This document shows, piece by piece, positions 1-7,507 of a stretch of DNA of 62,259 bases. Position 1 is the first letter of the stretch; every line of letters starts with the position of its first letter. The position numbers and the translations under genes are program-made. This DNA is from an uncultured Fenollaria sp. (GTDB lineage Bacteria; Bacillota; Clostridia; Tissierellales; Peptoniphilaceae), in the NCBI RefSeq assembly GCF_946221515.1, contig NZ_CAMJVK010000003.1, forward strand, positions 1 through 62,259, given 5' to 3'. The notes under the pieces were generated by a model. The model did not search any database. It was not told the DNA's origin and saw only the letters and a list, made by a program, of their open reading frames with translations.

Positions 1-56
1 TGTTCAAAATAAGGCGTCAATAAATAAGAAAAGGTACTTGACAAAACGCTTCATGA

Positions 57-344
57 GGAGAATTTCCGGATGTAGAAGGCTGTCATGCGCAAGGCGATAC
101 AATAGATGAAATTATTGAAGATGCTACTTTAGCTTTAGAGCTTCACTTATCCGAAATGCTTAAAGATGGTGAAAAACTTAATCCGCCAAGTGATATAAAA
201 TCAATTAAAACTGATAAAAATTCTTTTGTGAGTATAATTAGAGCAGATGTCAACCTAAACAAAGGCAATAAATCTGTTAGAAAAACACTTACCATCCCAT
301 CATGGTTAAATGACAGAGCCGTAGAGATGAATATTAATTTTTAA
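57..344 (+). pseudogene. HicB-type antitoxin remnant, N-terminus lost
   Basis: The frame read from base 57 gives a HicB-like segment: a proline-aspartate-valine-glutamate-glycine-cysteine stretch followed by AQGDTIDEIIEDA, which matches the usual HicB core of 'FPDLEGCHTQGDT' type. The C-terminal half has the predicted DNA-binding tail (LTIPSWLNDRAVEMN). HicB proteins normally start about 20 residues earlier with a beta strand, but an in-frame TGA lies at 54-56 and there is no start codon before the ATG at 156, which is inside the fold. I therefore read it as a 5'-truncated antitoxin gene. No HicA-like toxin can be recognised in the 56 bases before it. The protein from 156 (62 aa) could be made but would lack the partial RNase H fold needed to bind HicA. 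Confidence 0.7.
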
Positions 345-369
345 GAGACCAATTAAGGTCTCTTTTTTA
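343..369 (+). terminator. Rho-independent terminator after hicB remnant
   Basis: Stem AGAGACC / GGTCTCT with a short AATTA loop, followed by six T. It directly follows the stop codon. Confidence 0.85.
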
Positions 370-450
370 TATGAAAATTTTATATTAACAGGCAATACTA
401 TAAATAAAATTTATAAATGCTTGCTATAAGAATATATTTGCGAAACACTA

Positions 451-501
451 TTGACATTTACAAGTTAGCGGTGTATAATCTAATAGTTAGCACAGACTAA
501 C
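451..501 (+). promoter_or_regulatory. feoB promoter with downstream palindromic operator
   Basis: TTGACA (451-456) and TATAAT (474-479) are separated by 17 bp, an ideal sigma-A promoter. Just downstream (486-501) is GTTAGC-ACAG-ACTAAC, a 16-bp palindrome with one mismatch to the GTTAGC-N4-GCTAAC boxes at 39356-39371 and 40687-40702. The arrangement suits a repressor of the DtxR/IdeR type, whose known boxes are built on TTAG-rich half-sites; the regulator itself is not in the window, so this assignment is inference. Confidence 0.8.
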
Positions 502-578
502 AATATCATTTTCAAAAAGATGATGATGACTCAGAATCAATCATCACAAGTGAAAGATATGAAAACATTCAAAAGGAT

Positions 579-1976
579 ATGAAAGGAATTGTTAAAAAGT
601 CAAGCACAATGAAGCTTACTTTATCTGACAAGATCGACAGAGTTGTTACTAACAGGTTCCTAGCTATCCCAATATTCTTGGCTATTATGTGGTTTATATA
701 TTATGTATCAATCTCTACCCTAGGAGATTATTGCATAGGCTTCATCGAAACTACTTTTGAAAACATTGGCGAGTTCATAACTACAAAGCTTCCTGAACTA
801 GGCGCTTCTGAAGTTGTTACATCGCTAGTAAACGACGGTATCGTTCAACCTATAGGTTCGATATTTACATTTGTTCCGCAACTAATGCTACTTTTCTTCT
901 TCCTTTCACTTTTAGAAGATTCGGGCTATATGGCGAGAGTTGCCTTCATCATGGACAAGCTATTCAGAAAGTTTGGTCTATCTGGTAAGAGCTTCATCCC
1001 TATGCTTATAGGTACGGGCTGCTCTATCCCAGGCGTTATGGCGACTAGAACTATAGAGTCTGACGCAGACAGACGTATGACTATATTACTAACACCATTT
1101 ATACCATGCGGAGCGAAACTACCTATATTTGCCATGTTTATCACTTTGATATTCAATGGTGCCCCTTGGATCGCTCCGATGATATACCTTATTTCTATAG
1201 TCGTTGTAATTATAGCGGGTATTATCTTGAAGCGTACGAATAGATTTAAAGGCGACCCTGCTCCTTTCGTTATGGAGCTTCCACCATACAGAATACCAAC
1301 ATTTAAGAACGTTGTTATACACATGTGGGAAAAGGGCAAGAGCTTTATCATCAAGGCGGGAACTGTTATCTTACTTGCGTGCCTTACACTTTGGTTCTTA
1401 CAAAGCTTTAACTTTAGACTTGAGTTCTTGGGCGATGCGATTGAAGAGTCGATGCTTGCTAAGATTGGCGGCGTACTAAGATACATCTTCGTTCCACTTG
1501 GTTTTGGCGACTCATGGGCGCCAGCTGTTGCTTCAATCACTGGACTTGTTGCGAAGGAAGTAGTTGTTGCTACATTTGCGACAGTTGGATCAAAGGTGCC
1601 TATCTACTTCAGCTACGTTAGTGCATTTGCATTCATTATATTTACAATGTTTGCAGCCCCTTGTTTTGCAGCTATCGGAGCTATGAAAAGAGAGCTTGGT
1701 AACGCTAAGGACACTTTATTCACTGTAGGCTTCCAAACTGGACTTGCCTATGTCTTAGCTCTAATCGTTAACCAAGTAGGAAATTTAATTTTCAAAGGCA
1801 CAAAATTTACAGAAAAGATCTTACTTGATTACGCAAGTGCTGAAGAAGCCTCAGAAGCAGTTGACGTAAAAGGCAATCTAATTCTGTATGTGCTAGCAGG
1901 CCTAGTCGTTGTAGCTATCGTAGGCGCTTTATACGCAAGATTTAAGCAAAGACAAAAATACAAGAAGGTGGTTTAA
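579..1976 (+). CDS. feoB: FeoB ferrous iron transporter, membrane domain only (5'-truncated)
   Basis: The protein (465 aa) is the polytopic membrane half of FeoB. It has the conserved gate and core segments, including GTGCSIPGVMATRT and PFIPCGAKLPIFAMF, each with the family cysteine, and at least eight hydrophobic helices. Full-length FeoB is about 650-750 aa because a cytosolic GTPase domain and a helical GDI domain precede the membrane part; both are absent. FeoB-like linker sequence (DDDSESIITSERYENI) continues in frame upstream of the ATG, back to base 501, where it meets the operator. No ATG, GTG or TTG exists in that stretch, so ATG 579 is the first usable start, with only a weak AAAGGA upstream. 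I infer an internal deletion that joined the promoter to the middle of the gene. Whether the product transports iron without its G domain is doubtful. Confidence 0.9.
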   Translation: MKGIVKKSSTMKLTLSDKIDRVVTNRFLAIPIFLAIMWFIYYVSISTLGDYCIGFIETTFENIGEFITTKLPELGASEVVTSLVNDGIVQPIGSIFTFVPQLMLLFFFLSLLEDSGYMARVAFIMDKLFRKFGLSGKSFIPMLIGTGCSIPGVMATRTIESDADRRMTILLTPFIPCGAKLPIFAMFITLIFNGAPWIAPMIYLISIVVVIIAGIILKRTNRFKGDPAPFVMELPPYRIPTFKNVVIHMWEKGKSFIIKAGTVILLACLTLWFLQSFNFRLEFLGDAIEESMLAKIGGVLRYIFVPLGFGDSWAPAVASITGLVAKEVVVATFATVGSKVPIYFSYVSAFAFIIFTMFAAPCFAAIGAMKRELGNAKDTLFTVGFQTGLAYVLALIVNQVGNLIFKGTKFTEKILLDYASAEEASEAVDVKGNLILYVLAGLVVVAIVGALYARFKQRQKYKKVV

Positions 1977-2167
1977 TGAGCCCAACAGATATAATTATAG
2001 TAGCCGTAGTTTTGATTATAGTTTTCTTCTGTATAAAGAAGGTCAGAAGCTCAGTCAAGGAAGGCGGATGCGTAGGTTGCCCTCATTGCGGCGATTGCGC
2101 AAAGAATAATGAAGAACTACAAAAAGGCTACGAAGAGTGGCTTAAGAAGAAAAACGAAAAAGCTTAA
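1976..2167 (+). CDS. FeoB-associated Cys-rich membrane protein
   Basis: A 63-aa protein with one N-terminal membrane helix (about residues 4-20) followed by a cytosolic cysteine cluster, GGCVGCPHCGDC, and a charged tail. This matches the small FeoB-associated Cys-rich family that commonly follows feoB in Firmicutes, where a role in iron or Fe-S sensing or FeoB assembly is presumed but not established. Its ATG overlaps the last base of the feoB TAA stop, so the two are translationally coupled. It appears intact although the upstream feoB has lost its GTPase domain. Confidence 0.85.
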   Translation: MSPTDIIIVAVVLIIVFFCIKKVRSSVKEGGCVGCPHCGDCAKNNEELQKGYEEWLKKKNEKA

Positions 2168-2177
2168 TTAAATTTAT

Positions 2178-2210
2178 ATGAAGAGCCGGTTTGCGCCGGC
2201 TTTCTTCATA
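2178..2210 (+). terminator. Terminator of the feoB operon
   Basis: GAAGAGCCGG and CCGGCTTTCTTC can pair around a short loop. The T-run is short, so it is a moderate terminator. Confidence 0.6.
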
Positions 2211-2268
2211 GCAATAACTTTGTTATTCGGCTGTATATTAAATAAATAATTTGAAAGAGGGAAATACA

Positions 2269-2751
2269 ATGAAACAAGAAGTATTAGACGCATTGAATGA
2301 ACAAATTAACTATGAGTTATACTCTGGTTATATCTATCTAAACCTTTCCATCGCTATGGAGAGAGAAAACTACAAAGGCTACGCTAAGTGGCTTGCAAAT
2401 CACTACAAAGAAGAATTAGCTCATGCTGATCAATTCATCGAATTTATCCAAAAGCGTGACGCTAAGCCTGAGCTTAAAACTATTGAAATGAAAGCTCTTG
2501 AAGTTAAGGAACCTCTAGAAGTAGCAAAGATTATCTTAGATCATGAAAAGAAAGTAACTGAAAGAATTTACAAGATTCATGACGTAGCTAAGAAGAACGA
2601 TGACTACGCAACTGAGATCTTTATGCATCAATTTATCAATGAACAAATCGAAGAAGAAGAGCTTGCTCTTGACATCGTTGATAACTTCACACTTGCTGAT
2701 GGCAACATCGCAGCAAAGATTACTATAGACAGAGAATTAGGATCTAAATAG
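2269..2751 (+). CDS. ftnA: Ferritin (FtnA-type, non-heme)
   Basis: A 160-aa four-helix ferritin that oxidises Fe(II) and stores it as a mineral core in a 24-mer shell. The ferroxidase ligands line up with bacterial FtnA: E16 (NYELYSGYIY), E49 and H52 (KEELAHADQF), E93 (LDHEKKV), Q126 and E129 (NEQIEEEE). I start at ATG 2269, behind AGAGGG at suitable spacing; the TTG at 2251 is in frame but has no ribosome site. It lies in its own transcription unit between two terminators. No GTTAGC box was found in front of it, so it may not share the feoB/DUF3793 regulation. Confidence 0.95.
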   Translation: MKQEVLDALNEQINYELYSGYIYLNLSIAMERENYKGYAKWLANHYKEELAHADQFIEFIQKRDAKPELKTIEMKALEVKEPLEVAKIILDHEKKVTERIYKIHDVAKKNDDYATEIFMHQFINEQIEEEELALDIVDNFTLADGNIAAKITIDRELGSK

Positions 2752-2775
2752 TTTAATTTATACGGCTGGATATAT

Positions 2776-2802
2776 AGGGAAAGATTCTGTCTTTCCCTTT
2801 TA
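2776..2802 (+). terminator. Terminator of ferritin gene
   Basis: AGGGAAAGA / TCTTTCCCT stem, TTCTG loop, then TTTAAT. Confidence 0.85.
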
Positions 2803-2808
2803 ATATAC

Positions 2809-2837
2809 TTGCAAAAATATTTTTAAAGAGTTATAAT
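2809..2837 (+). promoter_or_regulatory. Promoter of the C1B peptidase pair
   Basis: TTGCAA (2809-2814), 17 bp, TATAAT (2832-2837), followed by a strong AAAGGAGG site before the ATG at 2880. Confidence 0.7.
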
Positions 2838-2879
2838 TATTACGAGAGATGAAATAATTTATATATAAAGGAGGACAAT

Positions 2880-4190
2880 ATGCAAAAATCAATTACAAAA
2901 GATGTCCTTGCTAAGTTCAAAAAGTCATATGACGAGAACTTTAACAAGGCAGCACAAAATATGATTGCATCTGCAGGCATCATGGACGCTTCCATAAATT
3001 ATGCAAAGCTTACAAAAAACCCAGATGTATTCAAGAAAACTATAAATATAGGTAAGATGACAAACCAAAGACAATCCGGTAGATGCTGGATGTTTGCTGG
3101 ACTTAACGTTATCAGAGTAAACATGATGAAGAAGTTTAAGCTAGGTGACATGGAGTTTTCACACAAGTACCTATACTTCTTTGACAAGCTTGAAAGGGCT
3201 AATCAATACCTTGAAGATGTTATCGCACTTAAGGACAAAGACCTTGACGATAGGTTAAATAGAGGCGTTATCTTCTACGCTGCTGATGACGGAGCTTGGT
3301 GGACAACATTCTCAAGACTAATCAGCAAATATGGTATAGTCCCTGAATACGTTTATCCAGACACAGCTGACGTGAAAAAGACTGATAACCTAATCTTCGT
3401 TCTTGACAAGAGACTAAAGATTGCTGCTAAAGACATTAGAAATGCAAAAACAGATGCAGAAATCGAAGAAATCAAGGACAAGGCACTTAAAGACGTTTAC
3501 AAGATCACAGCCATTGCCCTAGGTGTGCCTCCAAAGAGATTCGATCTTATCTTAAAGAATAAGGACGATGAACTTATTGAGAGAAGAAATATAACAGCCA
3601 TTGACTTCTACAGAGAATTTATGGCGGACGACCTAAGTGAATACGTTGAACTAGGCAACTATCCAGGCAAAGGCAAGGAAGAAAACAAAGTTTACGAAAG
3701 AGACTTCATTCAACAAAGAATTGGCGGTTCATTAAGATACTTAAACGTTTCAATGCAAAGAATGAAGGACATAGTGGTAGCTATGCTTGATGACGACGAA
3801 GTTCTATGGTTTGGCTGCGACGTTGGTAAAGACTCCTTCGTATCGCGTGACGGCGATGGAACTGGCCACCTTGTATACAATTTACTTGATAGAGACAGTT
3901 TATTCGATATAGATACAAAGCAAACTAAGGTTGAACGCATGGAAACTTGCGAGTCAAACACTACTCACGCCATGGTCCTAGTTGGCTATGACAGGACTGA
4001 TGAAGGACTTAAGTTCAAGGTCGAAAACTCTTGGGGCGAAAAGGCCGGCATCAGAGGCTACCTAGTTATGGACGAGGCTTGGTTTGATAACTACGCTTTC
4101 GAAATCATTCCGAAGAAGAAATACCTAAACGCAGAAGAGCTTGCAGCCCTTGATGAAGAGCCTATCAAGCTTATGCCATGGGAATCGTAG
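2880..4190 (+). CDS. pepC: C1B family cysteine aminopeptidase (PepC / bleomycin hydrolase)
   Basis: A 436-aa papain-fold peptidase of family C1B. The catalytic triad is visible: Cys69 in QSGRCWMFAGLN, His in TTHAMVLVGYD and Asn in KVENSWG. These enzymes form cytosolic hexamers with an internal chamber and trim N-terminal residues from peptides, a likely route for amino-acid nutrition in a peptide-fermenting anaerobe. There is no signal peptide. A perfect ribosome site (AAAGGAGG) precedes ATG 2880. The second paralogue begins 10 bp after the stop, so both form one operon. Confidence 0.95.
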   Translation: MQKSITKDVLAKFKKSYDENFNKAAQNMIASAGIMDASINYAKLTKNPDVFKKTINIGKMTNQRQSGRCWMFAGLNVIRVNMMKKFKLGDMEFSHKYLYFFDKLERANQYLEDVIALKDKDLDDRLNRGVIFYAADDGAWWTTFSRLISKYGIVPEYVYPDTADVKKTDNLIFVLDKRLKIAAKDIRNAKTDAEIEEIKDKALKDVYKITAIALGVPPKRFDLILKNKDDELIERRNITAIDFYREFMADDLSEYVELGNYPGKGKEENKVYERDFIQQRIGGSLRYLNVSMQRMKDIVVAMLDDDEVLWFGCDVGKDSFVSRDGDGTGHLVYNLLDRDSLFDIDTKQTKVERMETCESNTTHAMVLVGYDRTDEGLKFKVENSWGEKAGIRGYLVMDEAWFDNYAFEIIPKKKYLNAEELAALDEEPIKLMPWES

Positions 4191-4200
4191 GAGGTAGAAG

Positions 4201-5544
4201 ATGAGACAATTAAGCACAGATAAATTAAATGAATTAGAAAAAGAATTTTTAGCTGATAAGAAGAATATCGTTGCCATGAACGCTGCAGTTCAAAGCGGTA
4301 TCAGAAAAGTTGCGACAGATGTAAACAAGATCAAGGCAAATCCATATAAGTTTAACATCGATATTGACAATGGTGACGTATGTAACCAAAAGGCATCAGG
4401 CAGATGCTGGATGTTTGCTTCACTAAACTTTATGAGAAATGTTATCATTAAAAAATATAATTTAGAAAATTTTGAGCTATCACAAAGCTATCCATTCTTC
4501 TTTGATAAATTAGAAAGAAGTAATTACTATTTCGAAACAGTTATCGAAAAGGCAGATGAACCGATAGAAGATAGAGTAATGCAATACCTTATGGGCGACC
4601 CACTATGTGACGGTGGCCAATGGGATATGTTTGTAAACATTGTTAATAAATATGGTCTTGTGCCAAAATACGTTTATCCAGAAACAGTCGCTTCATCAAA
4701 CACAAGAGAGCTAAATAAGTACCTTTCAAAGATACTTAGAAAAAACACAGTTACTTTAAGAGAAGCAGTTAAGGAAGGCAAAAGCAAAGCAGAAGTAAAC
4801 GCACTTAAAGAAGCGGCTCTACAAGACGTATTTAACGTCTTAACTGCAACACTTGGCGAGCTTCCAGAAAGCTTTGACTTTATTGCACACGACAAAGACC
4901 ACAAGCTTATAGAAGAAAAGAATTTAACTCCACAAAGCTTTTTCAAAAAGTATGTTGGACTAAATCTTGATGACTTTGTTTCAATCATAAACGCGCCAAC
5001 AAAGGATAAGCCATTCAACAAGACATTCACAATTAAGTATCTTGGCAACATCGTTGAAGGCAGAGAAGTTAAGCACTTAAATCTAAAAATCGAAGACCTA
5101 AAGAGAGCCATCGTTAAGCAATTGCAAGACGGCATGCCAGTTTGGTTCGGCTGCGATGTAGGTAAAGACATGTATAGAGGCGAAAAAGATGATAAGAGAG
5201 CAACACTTGCTAAAGACGTCATCGATTACGAAACACTGTTTGATATGGATTTAGAAATATCTAAGGAAGATGGTCTTGATTATGGCTACTCACTAATGAC
5301 ACACGCCATGACATTTACAGGCGTTGAAATGGACGGCACTAAGCCAGTTAGATTCAAAGTTGAAAACTCATGGGGAGACGAATTTGGATACAAAGGCCAC
5401 TTCGTTATGAGTGATGAATGGTTTGATAGCTTTGTATATCAAGCAGTAGTTGATAAGAAGTACTTGACTAAGAAAGAACAAGAAGATTATAAGAAGGCAC
5501 CGGTGGTACTAAAACCGTGGGATCCGATGGGATCATTAGCATAA
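4201..5544 (+). CDS. pepC: C1B family cysteine aminopeptidase, second paralogue
   Basis: A 447-aa paralogue of the gene just upstream. The same triad is present: Cys69 in KASGRCWMFASLN, His in MTHAMTFTGVEMD and Asn in KVENSWGDEFG. Its C-terminus ends in DPMGSLA; in bleomycin hydrolases the C-terminal arm reaches into the active site and limits cleavage to single residues. The first copy ends differently (LMPWES), so the two probably differ in exopeptidase trimming. A GGAGGT site precedes ATG 4201. It is the last gene before a terminator. Confidence 0.94.
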   Translation: MRQLSTDKLNELEKEFLADKKNIVAMNAAVQSGIRKVATDVNKIKANPYKFNIDIDNGDVCNQKASGRCWMFASLNFMRNVIIKKYNLENFELSQSYPFFFDKLERSNYYFETVIEKADEPIEDRVMQYLMGDPLCDGGQWDMFVNIVNKYGLVPKYVYPETVASSNTRELNKYLSKILRKNTVTLREAVKEGKSKAEVNALKEAALQDVFNVLTATLGELPESFDFIAHDKDHKLIEEKNLTPQSFFKKYVGLNLDDFVSIINAPTKDKPFNKTFTIKYLGNIVEGREVKHLNLKIEDLKRAIVKQLQDGMPVWFGCDVGKDMYRGEKDDKRATLAKDVIDYETLFDMDLEISKEDGLDYGYSLMTHAMTFTGVEMDGTKPVRFKVENSWGDEFGYKGHFVMSDEWFDSFVYQAVVDKKYLTKKEQEDYKKAPVVLKPWDPMGSLA

Positions 5545-5572
5545 AAAAAGAAGGCATTGGCCTTCTTTTTTT
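5545..5572 (+). terminator. Terminator of the pepC operon
   Basis: GAAGGC-ATTG-GCCTTC stem flanked by A-run and T7, so it could act on both strands. Confidence 0.9.
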
Positions 5573-5584
5573 ATGCTAGTATAG

Positions 5585-5709
5585 GATTTTGCGTTAGAAT
5601 TGCGCCTAAGGCTCGCGCGCTCGCTTCCTCCCTCAACGTACCCGTTAGTACGATGTCGGTCGGGCGCTCGTTATGCTTCGCCTTATCCATCAATTCTATT
5701 CGCAAAATC
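5585..5709 (+). repeat. Structured intergenic element, core type A, copy 1
   Basis: A 125-bp element closed by a two-part stem: outer GATTTTGCG (5585-5593) with CGCAAAATC (5701-5709), and inner TAGAATTG (5595-5602) with CAATTCTA (5691-5698), separated by one or two unpaired bases. The core resembles that at 37989-38076, including CGTAC...GTACG around a variable loop. The arms differ from those of copy 2, yet both pair. Part of a family listed under several entries. Confidence 0.85.
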
Positions 5710-5759
5710 AGTGTGGCGATGATTCATTGACACGATACAAAATAGCAAAATATATTTTT

Positions 5760-5788
5760 AGAGAGCAAATTAATTTTGCTCTCTTTTT
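5760..5788 (+). terminator. Terminator-like hairpin without an upstream gene
   Basis: AGAGAGCAAA-TTAA-TTTTGCTCTCT followed by five T. The pepC operon already ends at 5572, so this may catch read-through after element A1 or end an untranslated transcript. Confidence 0.7.
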
Positions 5789-5862
5789 GTATTAACTATA
5801 TTTTGATTAGATGCTTATAAAAAATAATATTGCTTGAGATCTTTATTTCTTTTTGCATCAGA

Positions 5863-5980
5863 TTTTGCAGAGCAAACGGATGGATGGGACGAAGTGGACT
5901 AACGAAGCAAGCGGAGTGTACTAATGTACTCGAGCATTGCTGAGGAGGGAACGAGTTCCATGCGCCGTTTGAATGCGAAA
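5863..5980 (-). repeat. Structured intergenic element, core type B, copy 3 (inverted)
   Basis: In minus orientation the outer arms TTTCGCA and TGCAAAA pair with one mismatch, and the inner arms CAAACGG and CCGTTTG pair perfectly, with TT/CTC bulges between. The core holds GTACATTAGTAC-like pairing and the CAATGCTCGAG motif shared with copies at 50380 and 56926. The element ends three bases before the dlt promoter -35 box. An apparent N-terminal extension of the dltA frame falls entirely in this repeat. Confidence 0.8.
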
Positions 5981-5983
5981 TTA

Positions 5984-6012
5984 TTGACAATTAGAGGGCT
6001 TTGTGATAATAT
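5984..6012 (+). promoter_or_regulatory. Promoter of the dlt-like operon
   Basis: TTGACA (5984-5989) and TAATAT (6007-6012) with a 17-bp spacer; the overlapping TGTGATAAT could serve as an extended -10. GAGGTG precedes the ATG at 6029. Confidence 0.7.
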
Positions 6013-6028
6013 TATTATGAGGTGTAAT

Positions 6029-7507
6029 ATGCTGTTCATCGATCAACTAGACCGTATAACAAGTGAATATCCTGACAAAGTAGCCATCGTTGACAAGGAG
6101 AAGTCCATCACTTTTAGTGAGCTTCGCGCGAGGGCTATGAGTCTTGCAAGTGAGATACATAAAATTCATCCACAAACGAAGCGTCCCATCATGGTTGAGA
6201 CTGATAGGCTACTTGAGACTATAATCTCTTTCTTTGCTGTGCTTTACAGCGGCAACTTTTACGTGCCCATCGATGCGGCTATGCCTCGCGAGAGGATAGA
6301 GACTATCAAAAAGCGTCTTGAGAGCACTTTAGGCATTTATCATACGAAGAACATTTTCGAAGATTATGCTCTTCAATATGACTACAAGCATGATTATGGC
6401 TGTGAAGAGGCGGCTCTTGAAGCGATCAGGTCTAAGATGATAGACGCAGATCCCGTTTATGTTTTATTCACATCTGGCACGACTGGTGAGCCAAAGGGCG
6501 TTGTTATCAGTAATTTCATGCTTGTTGACTTACAAGATTGGCTTTACAAAACGCTTAAGATAAACGAAAACGATAGGCTTGCAAATCAAACGCCGCTCTT
6601 CTTTGATGCGTCGCTTAAGGAGCTTTGCCTATTTACCAAGACTGGAGCAACTTTATACTTAATGGATACAAAGGACTTTTTATTTCCAGTCAAGGTAGTC
6701 GAATATTTAAACGAAAATAGAATAACGGCGATACTATGGTCGGTGTCGGCGCTTAATATACTTGCAAATTCAAATGTTTTTGATATAGATAAACCAAAGT
6801 ACTTAAGGATAGTTACTTTTGCTGGCGAGCAAATGAGTGCGCAAAAGCTGAACATCTGGCGCAAAGCTATTGACGCTGAGTATTTTAACCTATATGGACC
6901 GACTGAGGCGACTTGCGATTGTTGCTATTACAAGGTTGACAGAGACTTTCAAGATGACGAGATCATCCCTATAGGCAAGGCTTGTGAGAATATGGAGGTC
7001 ATGATACTTGATGGTGACAAAGAAGCTGACGAGGGCGAGCTTGTTATCAGGGGTAGAGGCGTTTCATACGGCTACTACAACAAACTTGATCAAACTGAGA
7101 AAGCTTTCGTGCAAAACCCGCTAAACAAGGCTTATAGAGAGATTGTCTACAGGAGCGGCGATTTTGTTAGAAGAAATAAGTTTGGCGAGATAGAATTTTT
7201 GGCGAGGAAGGACAATCAGGTCAAGGTCTTTGGCCACAGAATTGAGCTAGACGAGATAGAAAGACAGGTCTACGCCATGGGCATACACGAAGCGAGTGCT
7301 GTTTTTGATAAAGAAAATGAAATTATAATTTTGTTTTACTCTGGAAAGGAATTTTCGAGGAAGGAGTTTAAGGACTTTATCCTTGAAAGGCTGCCAAAAT
7401 ACATGCTTCCATCGAAGTTTGTGCACATGGATGCCCTTCCTAAGACGCAAAACACTAAGATAGATAAGAAGAGGCTTTTAGAAATTTATGAACGTGGAGA
7501 AGTTTAA
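6029..7507 (+). CDS. dltA: DltA-like amino-acid adenylation enzyme (D-alanine--carrier protein ligase)
   Basis: A 492-aa member of the AMP-forming adenylating family, close to the usual DltA length. Core motifs: LFTSGTTGEPKGVV near residue 146 (phosphate loop), NLYGPTEATCDCCYY (A5), YRSGDFVRR (A7), KVFGHRIELDEIE (hinge) and NTKIDKK near the C-terminus with the catalytic lysine. It would activate an amino acid, D-alanine by analogy, and load it onto the carrier protein encoded at 8213. I start at ATG 6029 because GAGGTG lies five bases upstream and the protein then begins as family members do (FIDQLDRITSEYPDKVAI). It overlaps the next gene by 20 bp. D-alanine specificity is inferred from the operon. 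Confidence 0.88.
   Translation: MLFIDQLDRITSEYPDKVAIVDKEKSITFSELRARAMSLASEIHKIHPQTKRPIMVETDRLLETIISFFAVLYSGNFYVPIDAAMPRERIETIKKRLESTLGIYHTKNIFEDYALQYDYKHDYGCEEAALEAIRSKMIDADPVYVLFTSGTTGEPKGVVISNFMLVDLQDWLYKTLKINENDRLANQTPLFFDASLKELCLFTKTGATLYLMDTKDFLFPVKVVEYLNENRITAILWSVSALNILANSNVFDIDKPKYLRIVTFAGEQMSAQKLNIWRKAIDAEYFNLYGPTEATCDCCYYKVDRDFQDDEIIPIGKACENMEVMILDGDKEADEGELVIRGRGVSYGYYNKLDQTEKAFVQNPLNKAYREIVYRSGDFVRRNKFGEIEFLARKDNQVKVFGHRIELDEIERQVYAMGIHEASAVFDKENEIIILFYSGKEFSRKEFKDFILERLPKYMLPSKFVHMDALPKTQNTKIDKKRLLEIYERGEV

Noticed and set aside
926..1540. Long minus-strand frame inside feoB, and similar frames opposite pepC, hydA, hydB and nqr genes
   Set aside because: They are complementary-strand shadows of strong genes, without ribosome sites or recognisable domains.
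5585..5709. Insertion sequence or MITE for the type A/B/C elements
   Set aside because: No conserved terminal inverted repeat sequence or target-site duplication; the ends vary while keeping pairing, which does not fit transposase recognition.
5724..5788. Independent small RNA gene from TTGACA 5724 region to the hairpin at 5760
   Set aside because: The -10 candidate lies almost on top of the terminator, leaving no transcript of useful length.
5924..6028. N-terminal extension of dltA by 35 codons
   Set aside because: It lies within repeat element B3 and across the promoter; ATG 6029 has a good ribosome site and a family-like N-terminus.
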